Below, one piece after another: positions 37,568-46,801 of a DNA stretch of 64,000 bases. This DNA comes from Sessilibacter corallicola. GTDB lineage: Bacteria > Pseudomonadota > Gammaproteobacteria > Pseudomonadales > Cellvibrionaceae. The notes under the pieces are model-generated. The model did no database searches. It had not been told where the DNA came from and worked only from the letters and a program-made list of their open reading frames with translations. Position 1 is the first letter of the stretch. The number at the start of each line of letters is the position of its first letter. The stretch spans positions 1,541,749-1,605,748 of the forward strand of contig NZ_JAJSLX010000002.1 in the NCBI RefSeq assembly GCF_021290925.1. Direction: 5' to 3'. Position numbers and translations under genes: made by a program.

Positions 37568-38383
37568 TGTGAAAGTCCTTGTTTTTATGCTTAGCGAAAA
37601 AGAAATTTACGAGGCTTAATTATTTTTAAAAGATGCATGCCAAAATTTTTATGGACATTAAGTGCTCTTAATTATTGGGCCTGGATTTTACCGAATCAGT
37701 GAGTAAGTGAAAGAAACATTTTTAATGAAAACCCGTGTAATGGCATATGAATGGTTCTATAGTGTAAAATTTTTCCTTATTTTTATTGGTTGTAAAGTAA
37801 TCACTTTGTCGCGAAAAACATTTTTTATTGAACTTATTGTTGTTATTTCTGTTTGTTGGCGTGCTTATTTAATTATTTTAATTAAAAAGTAATCAATTTT
37901 ATCTATTAATCTTTTGGTATTGGCAAATTGTAAATTTCTCAATTATTACTGAATTTATTGTGTATCCCATCTAATTATTGGTAAGTAAATATTATCAATA
38001 GATATTTTGTGTGTTTTATAAGGTTAATTTAACCGATAAAGCCGTTCTTATTAGTGCACTCTTTTTCGAAGCATTCTATTTCAACAGATCTGATTTCAGC
38101 ACGCTTAATTTTTTACAACTCCGGCCTGCGTTTTGTGTGGGTTATTTTTCTCGATAACTGAGAGGTTATTTGTTGGAAGTTTTACCCGAGCAGTTCTGGA
38201 AAACTGCATATTGGGCGAAAATGAATGATCTTGAGGTTAATCAGAGGCGCCTATATTAGAATTTCATAGTAACATTGTGTGTTTTTTGTAAAATCGGTAG
38301 AGTGTGTGAATGTTTTGATTGGTCAATTGTATCGATAATGAGTCCATTGAAATTCTGAGACTCAGTAATAAAGGATTTACGGT
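37568..38383. other. AT-rich intergenic region with one solitary element end
   Basis: About 800 bases between gshA and the next gene. A 61-codon open frame (37707-37892) has poor codon character and no convincing ribosome site, so I do not call it. The only structured feature seen is the solitary repeat end at 38231-38255. Confidence 0.5.
38231..38255 (+). repeat. Solitary terminal repeat of the element found in intI
   Basis: TTGAGGTTAATCAGAGGCGC followed by CTATA matches the inverted-repeat tip of the element at 47530-47831 with a single substitution, including the flanking TATA. I cannot find a partner end within the preceding 600 bases, so this is a remnant or a partly deleted copy. Confidence 0.65.
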
Positions 38384-38656
38384 ATGAAAGTATCAAACTA
38401 TTCACATTTAAATGAAATCCCATTTGTGGCCAAAGAAAGTCGAGTTCGAGCATCAAAGAAAGTAGAGAAAGTAAACGCGACTACTTATACAAAAACACAA
38501 ACCTATAAAGCCGTTGACCAACATTCTCATTCAATCACCGCTCACTTTGATCAGAGAGAGGGCTCCGATCGCAGAAAAAGCCAACGCTGGTGTTTACTGG
38601 ATACACGCAGTGGCGGTGACCGCCGTCGCGGCCACAGCGTTGCTATTGAAATCTAA
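38384..38656 (+). CDS. Small basic hypothetical protein
   Basis: A 90-residue soluble protein rich in charged residues. The C-terminal half contains FDQREGSDRRKSQRW and TRSGGDRRRG, the arginine-rich DRR...GGDRR pattern seen in several small gammaproteobacterial proteins of unknown role. The N-terminal half looks disordered. AAAGGA lies before the ATG. No function can be assigned. Confidence 0.65.
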   Translation: MKVSNYSHLNEIPFVAKESRVRASKKVEKVNATTYTKTQTYKAVDQHSHSITAHFDQREGSDRRKSQRWCLLDTRSGGDRRRGHSVAIEI

Positions 38657-38728
38657 AAATACCTGAAGGTTTCCGAATTGATTCAGGAGTTATTAAAATA
38701 TCGTATGAGTACTCTCGGTATTTAACTG

Positions 38729-39340
38729 TTATAAAACCGAGTATTCGATATTTTCTACTGAAATCGCTTTTGCGAAAGAAGGGTATTGCATCATCTTCAC
38801 GCAGTAGCTAAGAAAATTACTGCCGTAATTAATTTTTACCGGGAAAAAACGACTCCAGTTTGCGTAAACCGGCAGCAAAAAATCTGCGACGGTTGGTTCG
38901 TCACCGCAAATAAACGCTTTTCCTTCCAATTGTTTATTCACAATTTGCCACATGTCTGAAATGGTTTCAGCTTGCGCCTGAAATAATTCTATTTTCAGTT
39001 TTTCATCTTTAACGTTATTGGCAATAAAAAACATTTTTCCGTAAGCCGGATGAATGCTGGCGTTTGCCATCATTAACCATTGCAAGGCTTCGGTTCGTTC
39101 AGGTCTGGATGTTGGCAATAAATTGGAATCGTGTTTTTCAATTAAATGCAAAGCGATAGCAGCCCCTTCTCTGATGATCATTCCGTCATCTTCCAACGTT
39201 GGTACTCCACCTGTTGGATTTATTTCCAGATAGTTGGGAATATCTCCATAAAATTTTAGGGTGTATTTTTGTTTGAGTTCCACAAGCAAAGCGTGAATCC
39301 CAAATGAAGAACCGCCGGGCATGTAATAAAGGGTATACAT
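38729..39340 (-). CDS. Glutathione S-transferase family protein
   Basis: A 203-residue protein with an N-terminal thioredoxin-like domain (YTLYYMPGGSSFGIHALLVEL; NPTGGVPTLEDDGMIIREGAAIALHLIEKH, containing the cis-proline and the Glu/Ser glutathione-gamma-glutamyl contact altered to EG) and a helical C-terminal domain with GDEPTVADFLLPVYANW. It probably conjugates or reduces small electrophiles. It sits between gshA and gor. Confidence 0.9.
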   Translation of the reverse strand: MYTLYYMPGGSSFGIHALLVELKQKYTLKFYGDIPNYLEINPTGGVPTLEDDGMIIREGAAIALHLIEKHDSNLLPTSRPERTEALQWLMMANASIHPAYGKMFFIANNVKDEKLKIELFQAQAETISDMWQIVNKQLEGKAFICGDEPTVADFLLPVYANWSRFFPVKINYGSNFLSYCVKMMQYPSFAKAISVENIEYSVL

Positions 39341-40012
39341 AAATCTTCCTTCATTTATTAAATATTATTATTGCGTTTGTTTGTTAATTAAACAAATCAG
39401 TAGGATAGGTCGGAATCACTAGGTTAATTGGCAACTAGAATAATCTGAAATACCGTAATGTTCTAAAAATTAGATTAATGGTGACGCAATCATTGATAAA
39501 AGCGATTTAATCGAGCTTTTTTATACACTCAAGTTTGTAGTAGCTGAACATTTTTGTCTAAAAAGTATACTTTGATGTGTCTCAAACGGATCAATCGGGC
39601 TATCTTGAAGTCCTACATACCAAATGGTAGGGTAATGCGCTGGTATTGTTGCTATCTAATTTAGGGTTTTTGAAAATAATGAGTGAGTGATCTGAACGCT
39701 GAATAAGGTTTTGTGAAGGGTAAACTTTAACGTTAAGCTCTAACGTAAAGTTGCTTACGTATTGAAGTGTTCAGAATTTATAATATTCATCATAAAATTT
39801 ATTTTTAATCCCGCGCTTGGCGACGAACTTTTACGACAAAATGATTTCTCATGAAGCCATTGCCACAGTTTGAACGCAGTAAGCGAACCTAAAGCGCAAG
39901 AACACAGCTACATTTAGATTGATGAATCTTGTGAAGCGATAAAAATTAGATCTAATAGCGACGGTTGTTACAGGCTATTAGTGAATCAACAGATACCGAA
40001 TTGGAGTAGTTT
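39341..40012. promoter_or_regulatory. Intergenic region between the GST and glutathione reductase genes
   Basis: This 670-base gap has no supported gene. Two structures stand out. One is an interrupted inverted repeat AACTTTAACGTT/AACGTAAAGTT at about 39723-39752. The other is a perfect 8-base stem CTAATAGC/GCTATTAG at 39952-39981, which lies 30 bases before the reductase start. Either may serve regulation of gor. Confidence 0.4.
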
Positions 40013-41380
40013 ATGTCCACCTATGATTATGACTTATTTGTAATTGGCGCCGGCTCAGGCGGTGTTCGTGCTAGCCGTATGGCGGCTGCAAAGGGAATCA
40101 AAGTTGCCGTTGCTGAAGACATGTTTATGGGTGGAACCTGTGTGAACGTGGGTTGCGTGCCTAAAAAGTTGTTCGTTTATGGTTCGCATATTGGTGAAGA
40201 TATTGAAGTTGGCGAAACCTTCGGCTGGAATGTAGAAAAACAAACATTCGATTGGCCTACGCTTCGCGACAACAAAACTCGCGAAATTGAGCGTCTTAAC
40301 GGCATTTATGATTCCATGCTGGCGAAGGCGGGTGTTGAAGTGATCAATGGTCGAGCAACTGTGGTTGATCCACATACCGTTGAAGTTGACGGTAAACAGT
40401 TTAGCGCAGAAAAAATTCTTGTCGCTGTAGGCGGCTGGCCATTTGTTCCTGAATTTCCAGGTTCAGAACACGCCATCACGTCTAACGAAGCATTCTACTT
40501 AGAAGAATTTCCAAAGCGTGTCATTGTTGTTGGCGGTGGATACATCGCGGTGGAATTCGCAGGTATTTTCAACGGTTTAGGTGCGCAAACAGAACTGGTT
40601 TATCGTGGTCCTTTATTTTTACGAGGCTTTGACCAAGAAGTTCGTGAATTTTTAGCTGAACAAGTGGCAGTTAAAGGCATTAACTTACGATTTGACAGCG
40701 ACATCGCAGAAATCAAAAAGCAAGATAACGGTGAATTACTGGTTACCTTTAAAGACGGTACAACCACCACCACTGACTTGGTTATGTACGCAACAGGTCG
40801 CAAGCCAAAAACTCAAAACCTTGGTTTGGAAAATACCCAGGTGCAATTGGCTAAAAACGGCGCAATTGTTGTTAACGACGATTTTCAAACTCATGAACCC
40901 TCCATTTATGCGTTGGGTGATGTGATTGATCGTGTTGCACTAACCCCGATTGCGTTGGGTGAAGCGATGGTACTTGTCGATATCTTATACGGTGACGGCA
41001 AACGCCAAATCAGTTACGACGATATTCCGACGGCTGTTTTCTCTCAACCTAATGTCGGCACCGTTGGTTTAACTCAAGAACAAGCCGTTGAAAAATACAA
41101 CGAAGTTCACGTGTATCGCTCCAGCTTTAAACCCATGAAACTGACATTGGGTGAAACTCAAGAACGTATTCTCATGAAATTATTGGTTGATGGTGAAACC
41201 GATAAAGTGATTGGTGCGCATATGGTTGGCCCTGAAGCGGGTGAAATGGTACAGCTAATTGGTGTAGCGATTAAAGCCGGTGTCACCAAAGCGCATTTTG
41301 ACAGCACCATTGGTGTTCACCCAACCGCGGCAGAAGAGTGGGTGACTATGCGTGATGTCAGTGAAGTAATTAAAAAATAA
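40013..41380 (+). CDS. gor: Glutathione-disulfide reductase
   Basis: A 455-residue FAD/NADPH enzyme. [21 protein letters not shown] binds [24 protein letters not shown] holds the redox-active Cxxxx[20 protein letters not shown] binds NADPH, and the C-terminal [11 protein letters not shown] supplies the catalytic His-Glu pair. GGAGTAG precedes the ATG. It recycles glutathione made by the nearby GshA. Confidence 0.96.
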   Translation: MSTYDYDLFVIGAGSGGVRASRMAAAKGIKVAVAEDMFMGGTCVNVGCVPKKLFVYGSHIGEDIEVGETFGWNVEKQTFDWPTLRDNKTREIERLNGIYDSMLAKAGVEVINGRATVVDPHTVEVDGKQFSAEKILVAVGGWPFVPEFPGSEHAITSNEAFYLEEFPKRVIVVGGGYIAVEFAGIFNGLGAQTELVYRGPLFLRGFDQEVREFLAEQVAVKGINLRFDSDIAEIKKQDNGELLVTFKDGTTTTTDLVMYATGRKPKTQNLGLENTQVQLAKNGAIVVNDDFQTHEPSIYALGDVIDRVALTPIALGEAMVLVDILYGDGKRQISYDDIPTAVFSQPNVGTVGLTQEQAVEKYNEVHVYRSSFKPMKLTLGETQERILMKLLVDGETDKVIGAHMVGPEAGEMVQLIGVAIKAGVTKAHFDSTIGVHPTAAEEWVTMRDVSEVIKK

Positions 41381-41435
41381 ATCGTTGCCTTAATGAAAAC
41401 TTAAATGAATTTAAGGCGTTTTACGGAGAAATACT

Positions 41436-42329
41436 ATGGTTTGGTCAGAATTAGTGACTAATCACGAAGCCACGATTCGTTTAAGTTTTTTTATCGGTAT
41501 TTTATGCGTTATGGGGCTATGGGAATTATTAGCCCCAGCACGTAAACCCGTCATTGCCAAAGCTACACGTTGGTTTAATAACCTAGGCTTAGTTGTTCTC
41601 GATACCATCTTGCTCCGCTTTCTATTTCCTGCGGCAGCTGTGGGTCTTGCGGTAATAGCGCAAGAGCAAAATGCCGGTCTTCTCAATAACGTCGAATTAC
41701 CTCTGATCGCGACAACTTTAATTGCTATTGTGTTGTTGGATTTGGTTATTTATCTACAACACGTAATGTTTCACGCGTTGCCGATTTTATGGCGTTTACA
41801 TCAAGTTCATCACGCTGATTTAGATTACGACGTTACCACCGGTACGCGTTTTCATCCCATTGAAATTGTGATTTCAATGTTTGTTAAAGCCGGTGCTATT
41901 TTCTTAATTGGTCCACCGGTAGTGGCCGTTATTCTGTTTGAAATTGTATTAAATGCCTGTGCGATGTTTAATCACGGTAACGTAAGATTGCCGTTGTGGC
42001 TCGATAAAATCATACGAGTAATTATAGTCACGCCAGACATGCATCGAGTGCATCATTCTACGATTATCAACGAAGCTAACAGCAATTTTGGTTTTAGCTT
42101 ATCCATTTGGGATAAGTTATTTGGAACCTATCGCGCGCAGCCAAAATTGGGTCACGATGATATGGAAATAGGCGTGAGTTACGCCAAAGACCCAAAACAA
42201 GTGACTTGGATTTCTGGTTTACTAACCATGCCTTTCCGTTCTAATAAAGGCAATTATGACCTGAGTCATCGTAAAGTAGAAAAGTCCGTTTCTAATAAAA
42301 CGAATACGGAATCGCGTGCTACTTCCTAG
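41436..42329 (+). CDS. Sterol desaturase / fatty acid hydroxylase family membrane protein
   Basis: A 297-residue protein with about four membrane helices. The di-iron histidine boxes are HVMFH (about residue 109), LHQVHH, TRFHPIE, and HRVHHS near 205, typical of the PF04116 family that hydroxylates lipids or carotenoids. It lies 55 bases after gor on the same strand, with GGAG before the ATG. Its lipid substrate is unknown. Confidence 0.9.
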   Translation: MVWSELVTNHEATIRLSFFIGILCVMGLWELLAPARKPVIAKATRWFNNLGLVVLDTILLRFLFPAAAVGLAVIAQEQNAGLLNNVELPLIATTLIAIVLLDLVIYLQHVMFHALPILWRLHQVHHADLDYDVTTGTRFHPIEIVISMFVKAGAIFLIGPPVVAVILFEIVLNACAMFNHGNVRLPLWLDKIIRVIIVTPDMHRVHHSTIINEANSNFGFSLSIWDKLFGTYRAQPKLGHDDMEIGVSYAKDPKQVTWISGLLTMPFRSNKGNYDLSHRKVEKSVSNKTNTESRATS

Positions 42330-42341
42330 GCGCGTGCAATT

Positions 42342-43319
42342 TTATAAGTATCGATGCAAATGAAGGGCGTTGATAATAGGATCTAATTCGATTTTACGAT
42401 CACTTCGAGCAAGACGATGCGATGGCTGGTTTTCAACCGGCCATTTTATTCTTGGTAATTTCCCATCCTGAGATAACACGATTGTTGAGGTGACGACGGT
42501 TTTACGCTTAGTTTCGTACGCTTGCTCGTTATTTTGATCTGAGGCTACTTTTTCTTTCCAAACCAAATTTGCTCGCAACTGTGAATTGATCGGCTTGATG
42601 TAGGCCAGAGGTTTATTAGGATCTTCTTTATACAACTGATTCAATACAGCATCACGAGTAAATTCATTTTCCAGTTTTAGGGCCATTGCAATGGCTTCAT
42701 CTAAACTGACTCGCGTAATTTCTTTGTGTTGTGACATCCAAGTCCAGCTGATGGATTGCAGATTTTTTGGCAATATCTGTATTTTTCGATAACACGCAAT
42801 GAAATCCAAATTTGGTGCTTGCAAGTCTTTTAATTGCTTTAACGCGGCTGGGGTAACGTTAGGCTCTTTCACTAATATCTGATCAATGATCCGTCCGATT
42901 TTAGTTTTTTTAAGTCCGGATAAATTTTTTACTTCTCGAATAGCGTCTCTAAAGTTGTCTTTCGCGAGATTAAACTGAATTGCGCAATCTATGACTTGTT
43001 CTGTAGTAACGACAATGCCCGAACGTATTCTTTGTGACGGTTCTTTGTTGTCGGTTATTTTACTGGTTGTTTTGTTAATTGCCTTATCGAGTGTTTTATC
43101 GACGGTATTCGCTGGCGAAGATGAGAGTGTTGTTGCTGATAATATCGATGCAATCAATCGTTTTTCTTGGGCATCAACATTTCCACCCTTGGGAGGAAGC
43201 CAATGGGGAAGGGCGTAATTGTCATCGCTGTGGAATGCTTGAAGAAAACGCTCTTTACAACGCTTTAATTCTGTAAAGGTTTCGATAGCGGTATTTAATA
43301 TGTGTTGGGAATCTTGCAT
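42342..43319 (-). CDS. Putative Tus-like replication terminus-binding protein
   Basis: A 325-residue basic protein. Parts align by eye with E. coli Tus: ACYRKIQILPKNLQSISWTWMSQHKEITRVSLDEAIAMALKLE corresponds to the Tus stretch beginning NAYRTLTVL. The C-terminal ...HLHRYL corresponds to RLHLYVAD. The length (309 in E. coli) and the internal pattern of basic strands also fit. If correct, it would bind Ter sites and arrest replication forks, placing this window near the chromosome terminus. The similarity is distant and I could not search for it. It is a single-gene unit convergent with the hydroxylase gene. Confidence 0.55.
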   Translation of the reverse strand: MQDSQHILNTAIETFTELKRCKERFLQAFHSDDNYALPHWLPPKGGNVDAQEKRLIASILSATTLSSSPANTVDKTLDKAINKTTSKITDNKEPSQRIRSGIVVTTEQVIDCAIQFNLAKDNFRDAIREVKNLSGLKKTKIGRIIDQILVKEPNVTPAALKQLKDLQAPNLDFIACYRKIQILPKNLQSISWTWMSQHKEITRVSLDEAIAMALKLENEFTRDAVLNQLYKEDPNKPLAYIKPINSQLRANLVWKEKVASDQNNEQAYETKRKTVVTSTIVLSQDGKLPRIKWPVENQPSHRLARSDRKIELDPIINALHLHRYL

Positions 43320-43598
43320 ATAGTATGGTTTCGATTCAATGCGTAAATTATTGTTTTATTCGCAGCAAAAACAATTCTGTCATCTTGTGATAAATATTAC
43401 GTCGTTGCTCTGTCAATTTTTAAAACTTCTGTCATCAAAAAATTCGCGTTTTTTACTTACTTGATTGTAGAGTCAGATATTCATTCTAACGTCATTATAT
43501 TGACTTTTAAATGTAATTTATATGTCACGTAAAAGTCATGTGTTCTGCCCATTATGTGTCCGAATTTGTGTGTATAAAATTAAGAACAGGGATTCATA

Positions 43599-46500
43599 AT
43601 GCGATTCAATAAAAAATTTATGGCTGCAGCGGTAGCGACAGCAACATTCGCTTTAGCGGCATGCGACGGGGATGATGGTAATAACGGTGATAATGGATTA
43701 AACAGTTTGGTAAACCAAACCAATTTATTGGCTGGTGATGCAAATTGTGAATTCGGCGGCGTTCAAATTGATTCGGGTTTAGATTCAAACTCGAACAATA
43801 TGCTCGACGAAGCAGAAGTCACGTCTACGTCTTTTGTTTGCAATACGGGCGATTCACCAGAAGTAGAAACCCTGTTGGCTTCTATTCGCCAGTCAGGCGC
43901 TTCGCTTATCGATATTCCACAAGGAGCGTTGGGTTCTGCCACTTTCACGTCGGGAACTCAAACTGCCACCCTGGATTTCACCACCGGTTTCGGTAGTGGC
44001 GCTTTCCATATGCCAGGCGAATCAGCCGCCGTTTTTTACACTATTACCGATCGCGGTCCAAACATTGGTTGTGATGATTCTGGTGATATTTTAGGTATCG
44101 AAGATTTCTGTGGCATGGGTAATGATTCCGATAAAATCTTCCCGCAGCCAACTTATACACCCAAAATTACCAAATGGCGTTTGGTATCTTCTGAGTCTGG
44201 CGTAGGCGCAGAAATTATTGAAGAAATTGAATTACGCGATACCAACGGTGATTTGATTACTGGTATCACCAACGATCTTCAAGCTGCCACAACCGAATTA
44301 AGTTTCGACAATAACGCGGCTCAACTTCCTTTCGATAACGAAGGTATCGACCCAGAAGCATTAATTAAACTAAGCGACGGTACTTTCTGGATTGCTGAAG
44401 AATATGGTCCTTCTTTAATTCATGTTGCCGCAGACGGAACCATCATAGAGCGTGTTGTTCCAGAAAGTGTAGCGGCCGATCTCGCCGACGCAGATTATCC
44501 AGTTACCGGCGGTATCCCAGATGTTTACCGCTTCCGTCAATTGAATCGTGGTATTGAATCTATTGCGGTTTCTCCCGACGAAGAATTCCTTTATTTCATT
44601 ATGCAAAGCCCATTGGCAAACACTGACGCAGACGTTTACCGTAATTCGCGTCACGTTCGTTTAATGAAATATGAATTAAATAACGACGGCTCTTTAGGTT
44701 CTGCTGTTGGTGAATACGTTTACGTTATCGACCGCCCACAAACCTTTGGCAATGAAGCTTTGGGCGGCGACAGCAGCAACAACTTTACTTTGGTGCGCAT
44801 TTCTGAAATGACCGCGTTAGACACCGACGAACTATTGGTGCTGGAGCGTGGTTCACAAACCACTAAGCTATACGAAATTGATCTTGCAACGGCTGAAAAT
44901 GTTCTTGGTACAGATTTAAGCATTGCGACCGTTGTGCCTAACGAAACCGACGAGCCGCGCGTACTGGAAAATGTATTCGATTTAGTAAGCTTTGATGCTA
45001 CCCCTGTGGCCAAAGCGTTGGCGTTTAATACACTGACTGATCTTCCAGAAGGTGTGACTGCGCAGACTAAACTAGAAGGTATTGCGCTACTCGATGACGA
45101 AACTATGTTGTTAATCAACGACAACGATTTCGGTATTGCGGGTGAGCAAACTCAATTGCTAGCAATGTCTCGCGAGCAAATTAACCGCGAATCCGTGGTT
45201 TCTCAAACCGTTCGTATGGAGCCAATCGCTACCTTCACAACTGTAGAAGATGATCCAGAAGGCGCGGCGGAAATTGTTTCTTACGACGTAGCAGGTGAGC
45301 GTGTATTTGTAGTTAACGCCGTAGCGCAAAGCGTAGATGTACTGGATGCATCTGACGTTGACGATGGCGAATTAACCCTTATTGAAACTTTGGATCTTGT
45401 GGGTGATCTGGCTGGTACAGCAATTGGTAACGCCAACAGTGTTGCTGTGTTTGAAGATCTTCTTGCGGTTGCTGTTGAAGCCGACGTTAGCCAAGACAAT
45501 GGTTTAATTGCCTTCTACGACATCGCTGGTGATTCAGTAAACTTTTTAAGTTCCGTAGAAGTAGGTGCACTTCCAGATAACGTGGTTTTCACTCCAGACG
45601 GAAGCAAAGTGGTTGTAGCTGGTGAAGGTGAGCCAGACGACGATTACGTTGTTGATCCAGAAGGCACCGTTGCTGTTATCGACGTTATTGATGGTGTACC
45701 GGCAATGACTGCCACCATCATTGGTTTTACCGCGTTTAACGAAGGTGCTGCACGTGCTGCAGAAGTTGACGACGATGTTCGCATCTTTGGCCCAGGTGCA
45801 TCTGTTGCTCAAGACCTTGAGCCAGAATACATTGCCGTAAGTAGCGATTCTGAGACCGCATTTGTTGTATTCCAAGAAAATAACGCCATTGCCGTAATCA
45901 ACTTAACCGACAACAGCGTTACCAGCATCAACGGATTAGGTACCAAAGACTTCTCCATTCGCGGTAACCAAATCGACGCCAGTAACCGCGACGATGCCGT
46001 TAACTTCCAAAGCTACGACAATGTGGTTGGCCTTTATCAGCCAGACACCATTGCTGCCTACAACGCCGACGGTTTTGATCTTGTTGTTACCGCAAACGAA
46101 GGTGATTCACGTGACTACGACGGTTTCTCTGAAGAATTCCGCGTAGAGGATTTTGTGACTCCAGGTGAAGCTCCTGTACAGCTTGATCCTAACCACCCAG
46201 AATTTGCCAGCGCACAAGACGAAGCCATTCTTGGTCGTTTGAGAACCACAGATCAAGACGGCGACGATGATGGTGACGGCGATATCGATACCATCCACGC
46301 CTACGGCGCACGCTCTTTCTCAATTTGGAACCCAGAGCTAGGCATCGTCTTCGACAGTGGTGACGACTTCGGTAAATTAGCCGCTGGCCGCGTTGGTTTA
46401 GACTTCAACGACGAAGACAGCCGTTCAGATGACCGTGGTGCAGAACCAGAAGCTGTTGACGTGGGCGTTATCAATGGCCGTACCTACGCCTTTATTGGTG

Positions 46501-46718
46501 CAGAACGTTCAAGCGATATTTACCTATACGACATCACCAGCCCATTTGGTCCGCAATTCCTTCAATTAATTAACAACGAAGGTGACGAGCGACCAGAAGG
46601 TATGGACTTCGTATCTGCAGAAGACAGCCCAACCGGCGAAGCATTATTATTTGTTGGTCACGAAGACAGTGGTACTACTACCGTTTATGAAATCACCGTG
46701 CGTGATTCAGTCAACTAA
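43599..46718 (+). CDS. Large lipoprotein with phytase-esterase-like and choice-of-anchor I domains
   Basis: A 1039-residue exported protein. The signal ends in the lipobox ALAAC (Cys about residue 22), followed by a GDDGNNGDNG linker and a DUF7151-like calcium-binding-type segment (DSGLDSNSNNMLDEAEV). Residues about 110-500 match the esterase-like phytase beta-propeller (FYTITDRGPN, DPEALIKLSDGTFWIAEEYGPSLI, RGIESIAVSPDEEFLYFIMQSPL). From about 530 onward a second propeller of the choice-of-anchor I type follows (FTPDGSKVVVAGEGEPDDDY, VTANEGDSRDYDGF). It is very acidic, as expected for a marine outer-surface enzyme, possibly releasing phosphate from organic phosphorus. Confidence 0.85.
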   Translation: MRFNKKFMAAAVATATFALAACDGDDGNNGDNGLNSLVNQTNLLAGDANCEFGGVQIDSGLDSNSNNMLDEAEVTSTSFVCNTGDSPEVETLLASIRQSGASLIDIPQGALGSATFTSGTQTATLDFTTGFGSGAFHMPGESAAVFYTITDRGPNIGCDDSGDILGIEDFCGMGNDSDKIFPQPTYTPKITKWRLVSSESGVGAEIIEEIELRDTNGDLITGITNDLQAATTELSFDNNAAQLPFDNEGIDPEALIKLSDGTFWIAEEYGPSLIHVAADGTIIERVVPESVAADLADADYPVTGGIPDVYRFRQLNRGIESIAVSPDEEFLYFIMQSPLANTDADVYRNSRHVRLMKYELNNDGSLGSAVGEYVYVIDRPQTFGNEALGGDSSNNFTLVRISEMTALDTDELLVLERGSQTTKLYEIDLATAENVLGTDLSIATVVPNETDEPRVLENVFDLVSFDATPVAKALAFNTLTDLPEGVTAQTKLEGIALLDDETMLLINDNDFGIAGEQTQLLAMSREQINRESVVSQTVRMEPIATFTTVEDDPEGAAEIVSYDVAGERVFVVNAVAQSVDVLDASDVDDGELTLIETLDLVGDLAGTAIGNANSVAVFEDLLAVAVEADVSQDNGLIAFYDIAGDSVNFLSSVEVGALPDNVVFTPDGSKVVVAGEGEPDDDYVVDPEGTVAVIDVIDGVPAMTATIIGFTAFNEGAARAAEVDDDVRIFGPGASVAQDLEPEYIAVSSDSETAFVVFQENNAIAVINLTDNSVTSINGLGTKDFSIRGNQIDASNRDDAVNFQSYDNVVGLYQPDTIAAYNADGFDLVVTANEGDSRDYDGFSEEFRVEDFVTPGEAPVQLDPNHPEFASAQDEAILGRLRTTDQDGDDDGDGDIDTIHAYGARSFSIWNPELGIVFDSGDDFGKLAAGRVGLDFNDEDSRSDDRGAEPEAVDVGVINGRTYAFIGAERSSDIYLYDITSPFGPQFLQLINNEGDERPEGMDFVSAEDSPTGEALLFVGHEDSGTTTVYEITVRDSVN

Positions 46719-46754
46719 ACGAATTTAAATTTTTCTAAAAATAAATTCGTTAAG

Positions 46755-46782
46755 AAAAAGCCTCGCATTGCGGGGCTTTTTT
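46755..46782 (+). terminator. Terminator after the large lipoprotein
   Basis: AAAAAGCCTCGCATTGCGGGGCTTTTTT: a GC-rich stem followed by six T residues. The A-run on the other strand makes it usable by the integrase side too. Confidence 0.9.
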
Positions 46783-46801
46783 GATTTTAAAATTGAAATT
46801 A

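Noticed and set aside
37707..37892. 61-codon open frame after gshA
   Set aside because: AT-rich, no ribosome site of quality, no recognisable pattern; probably chance.
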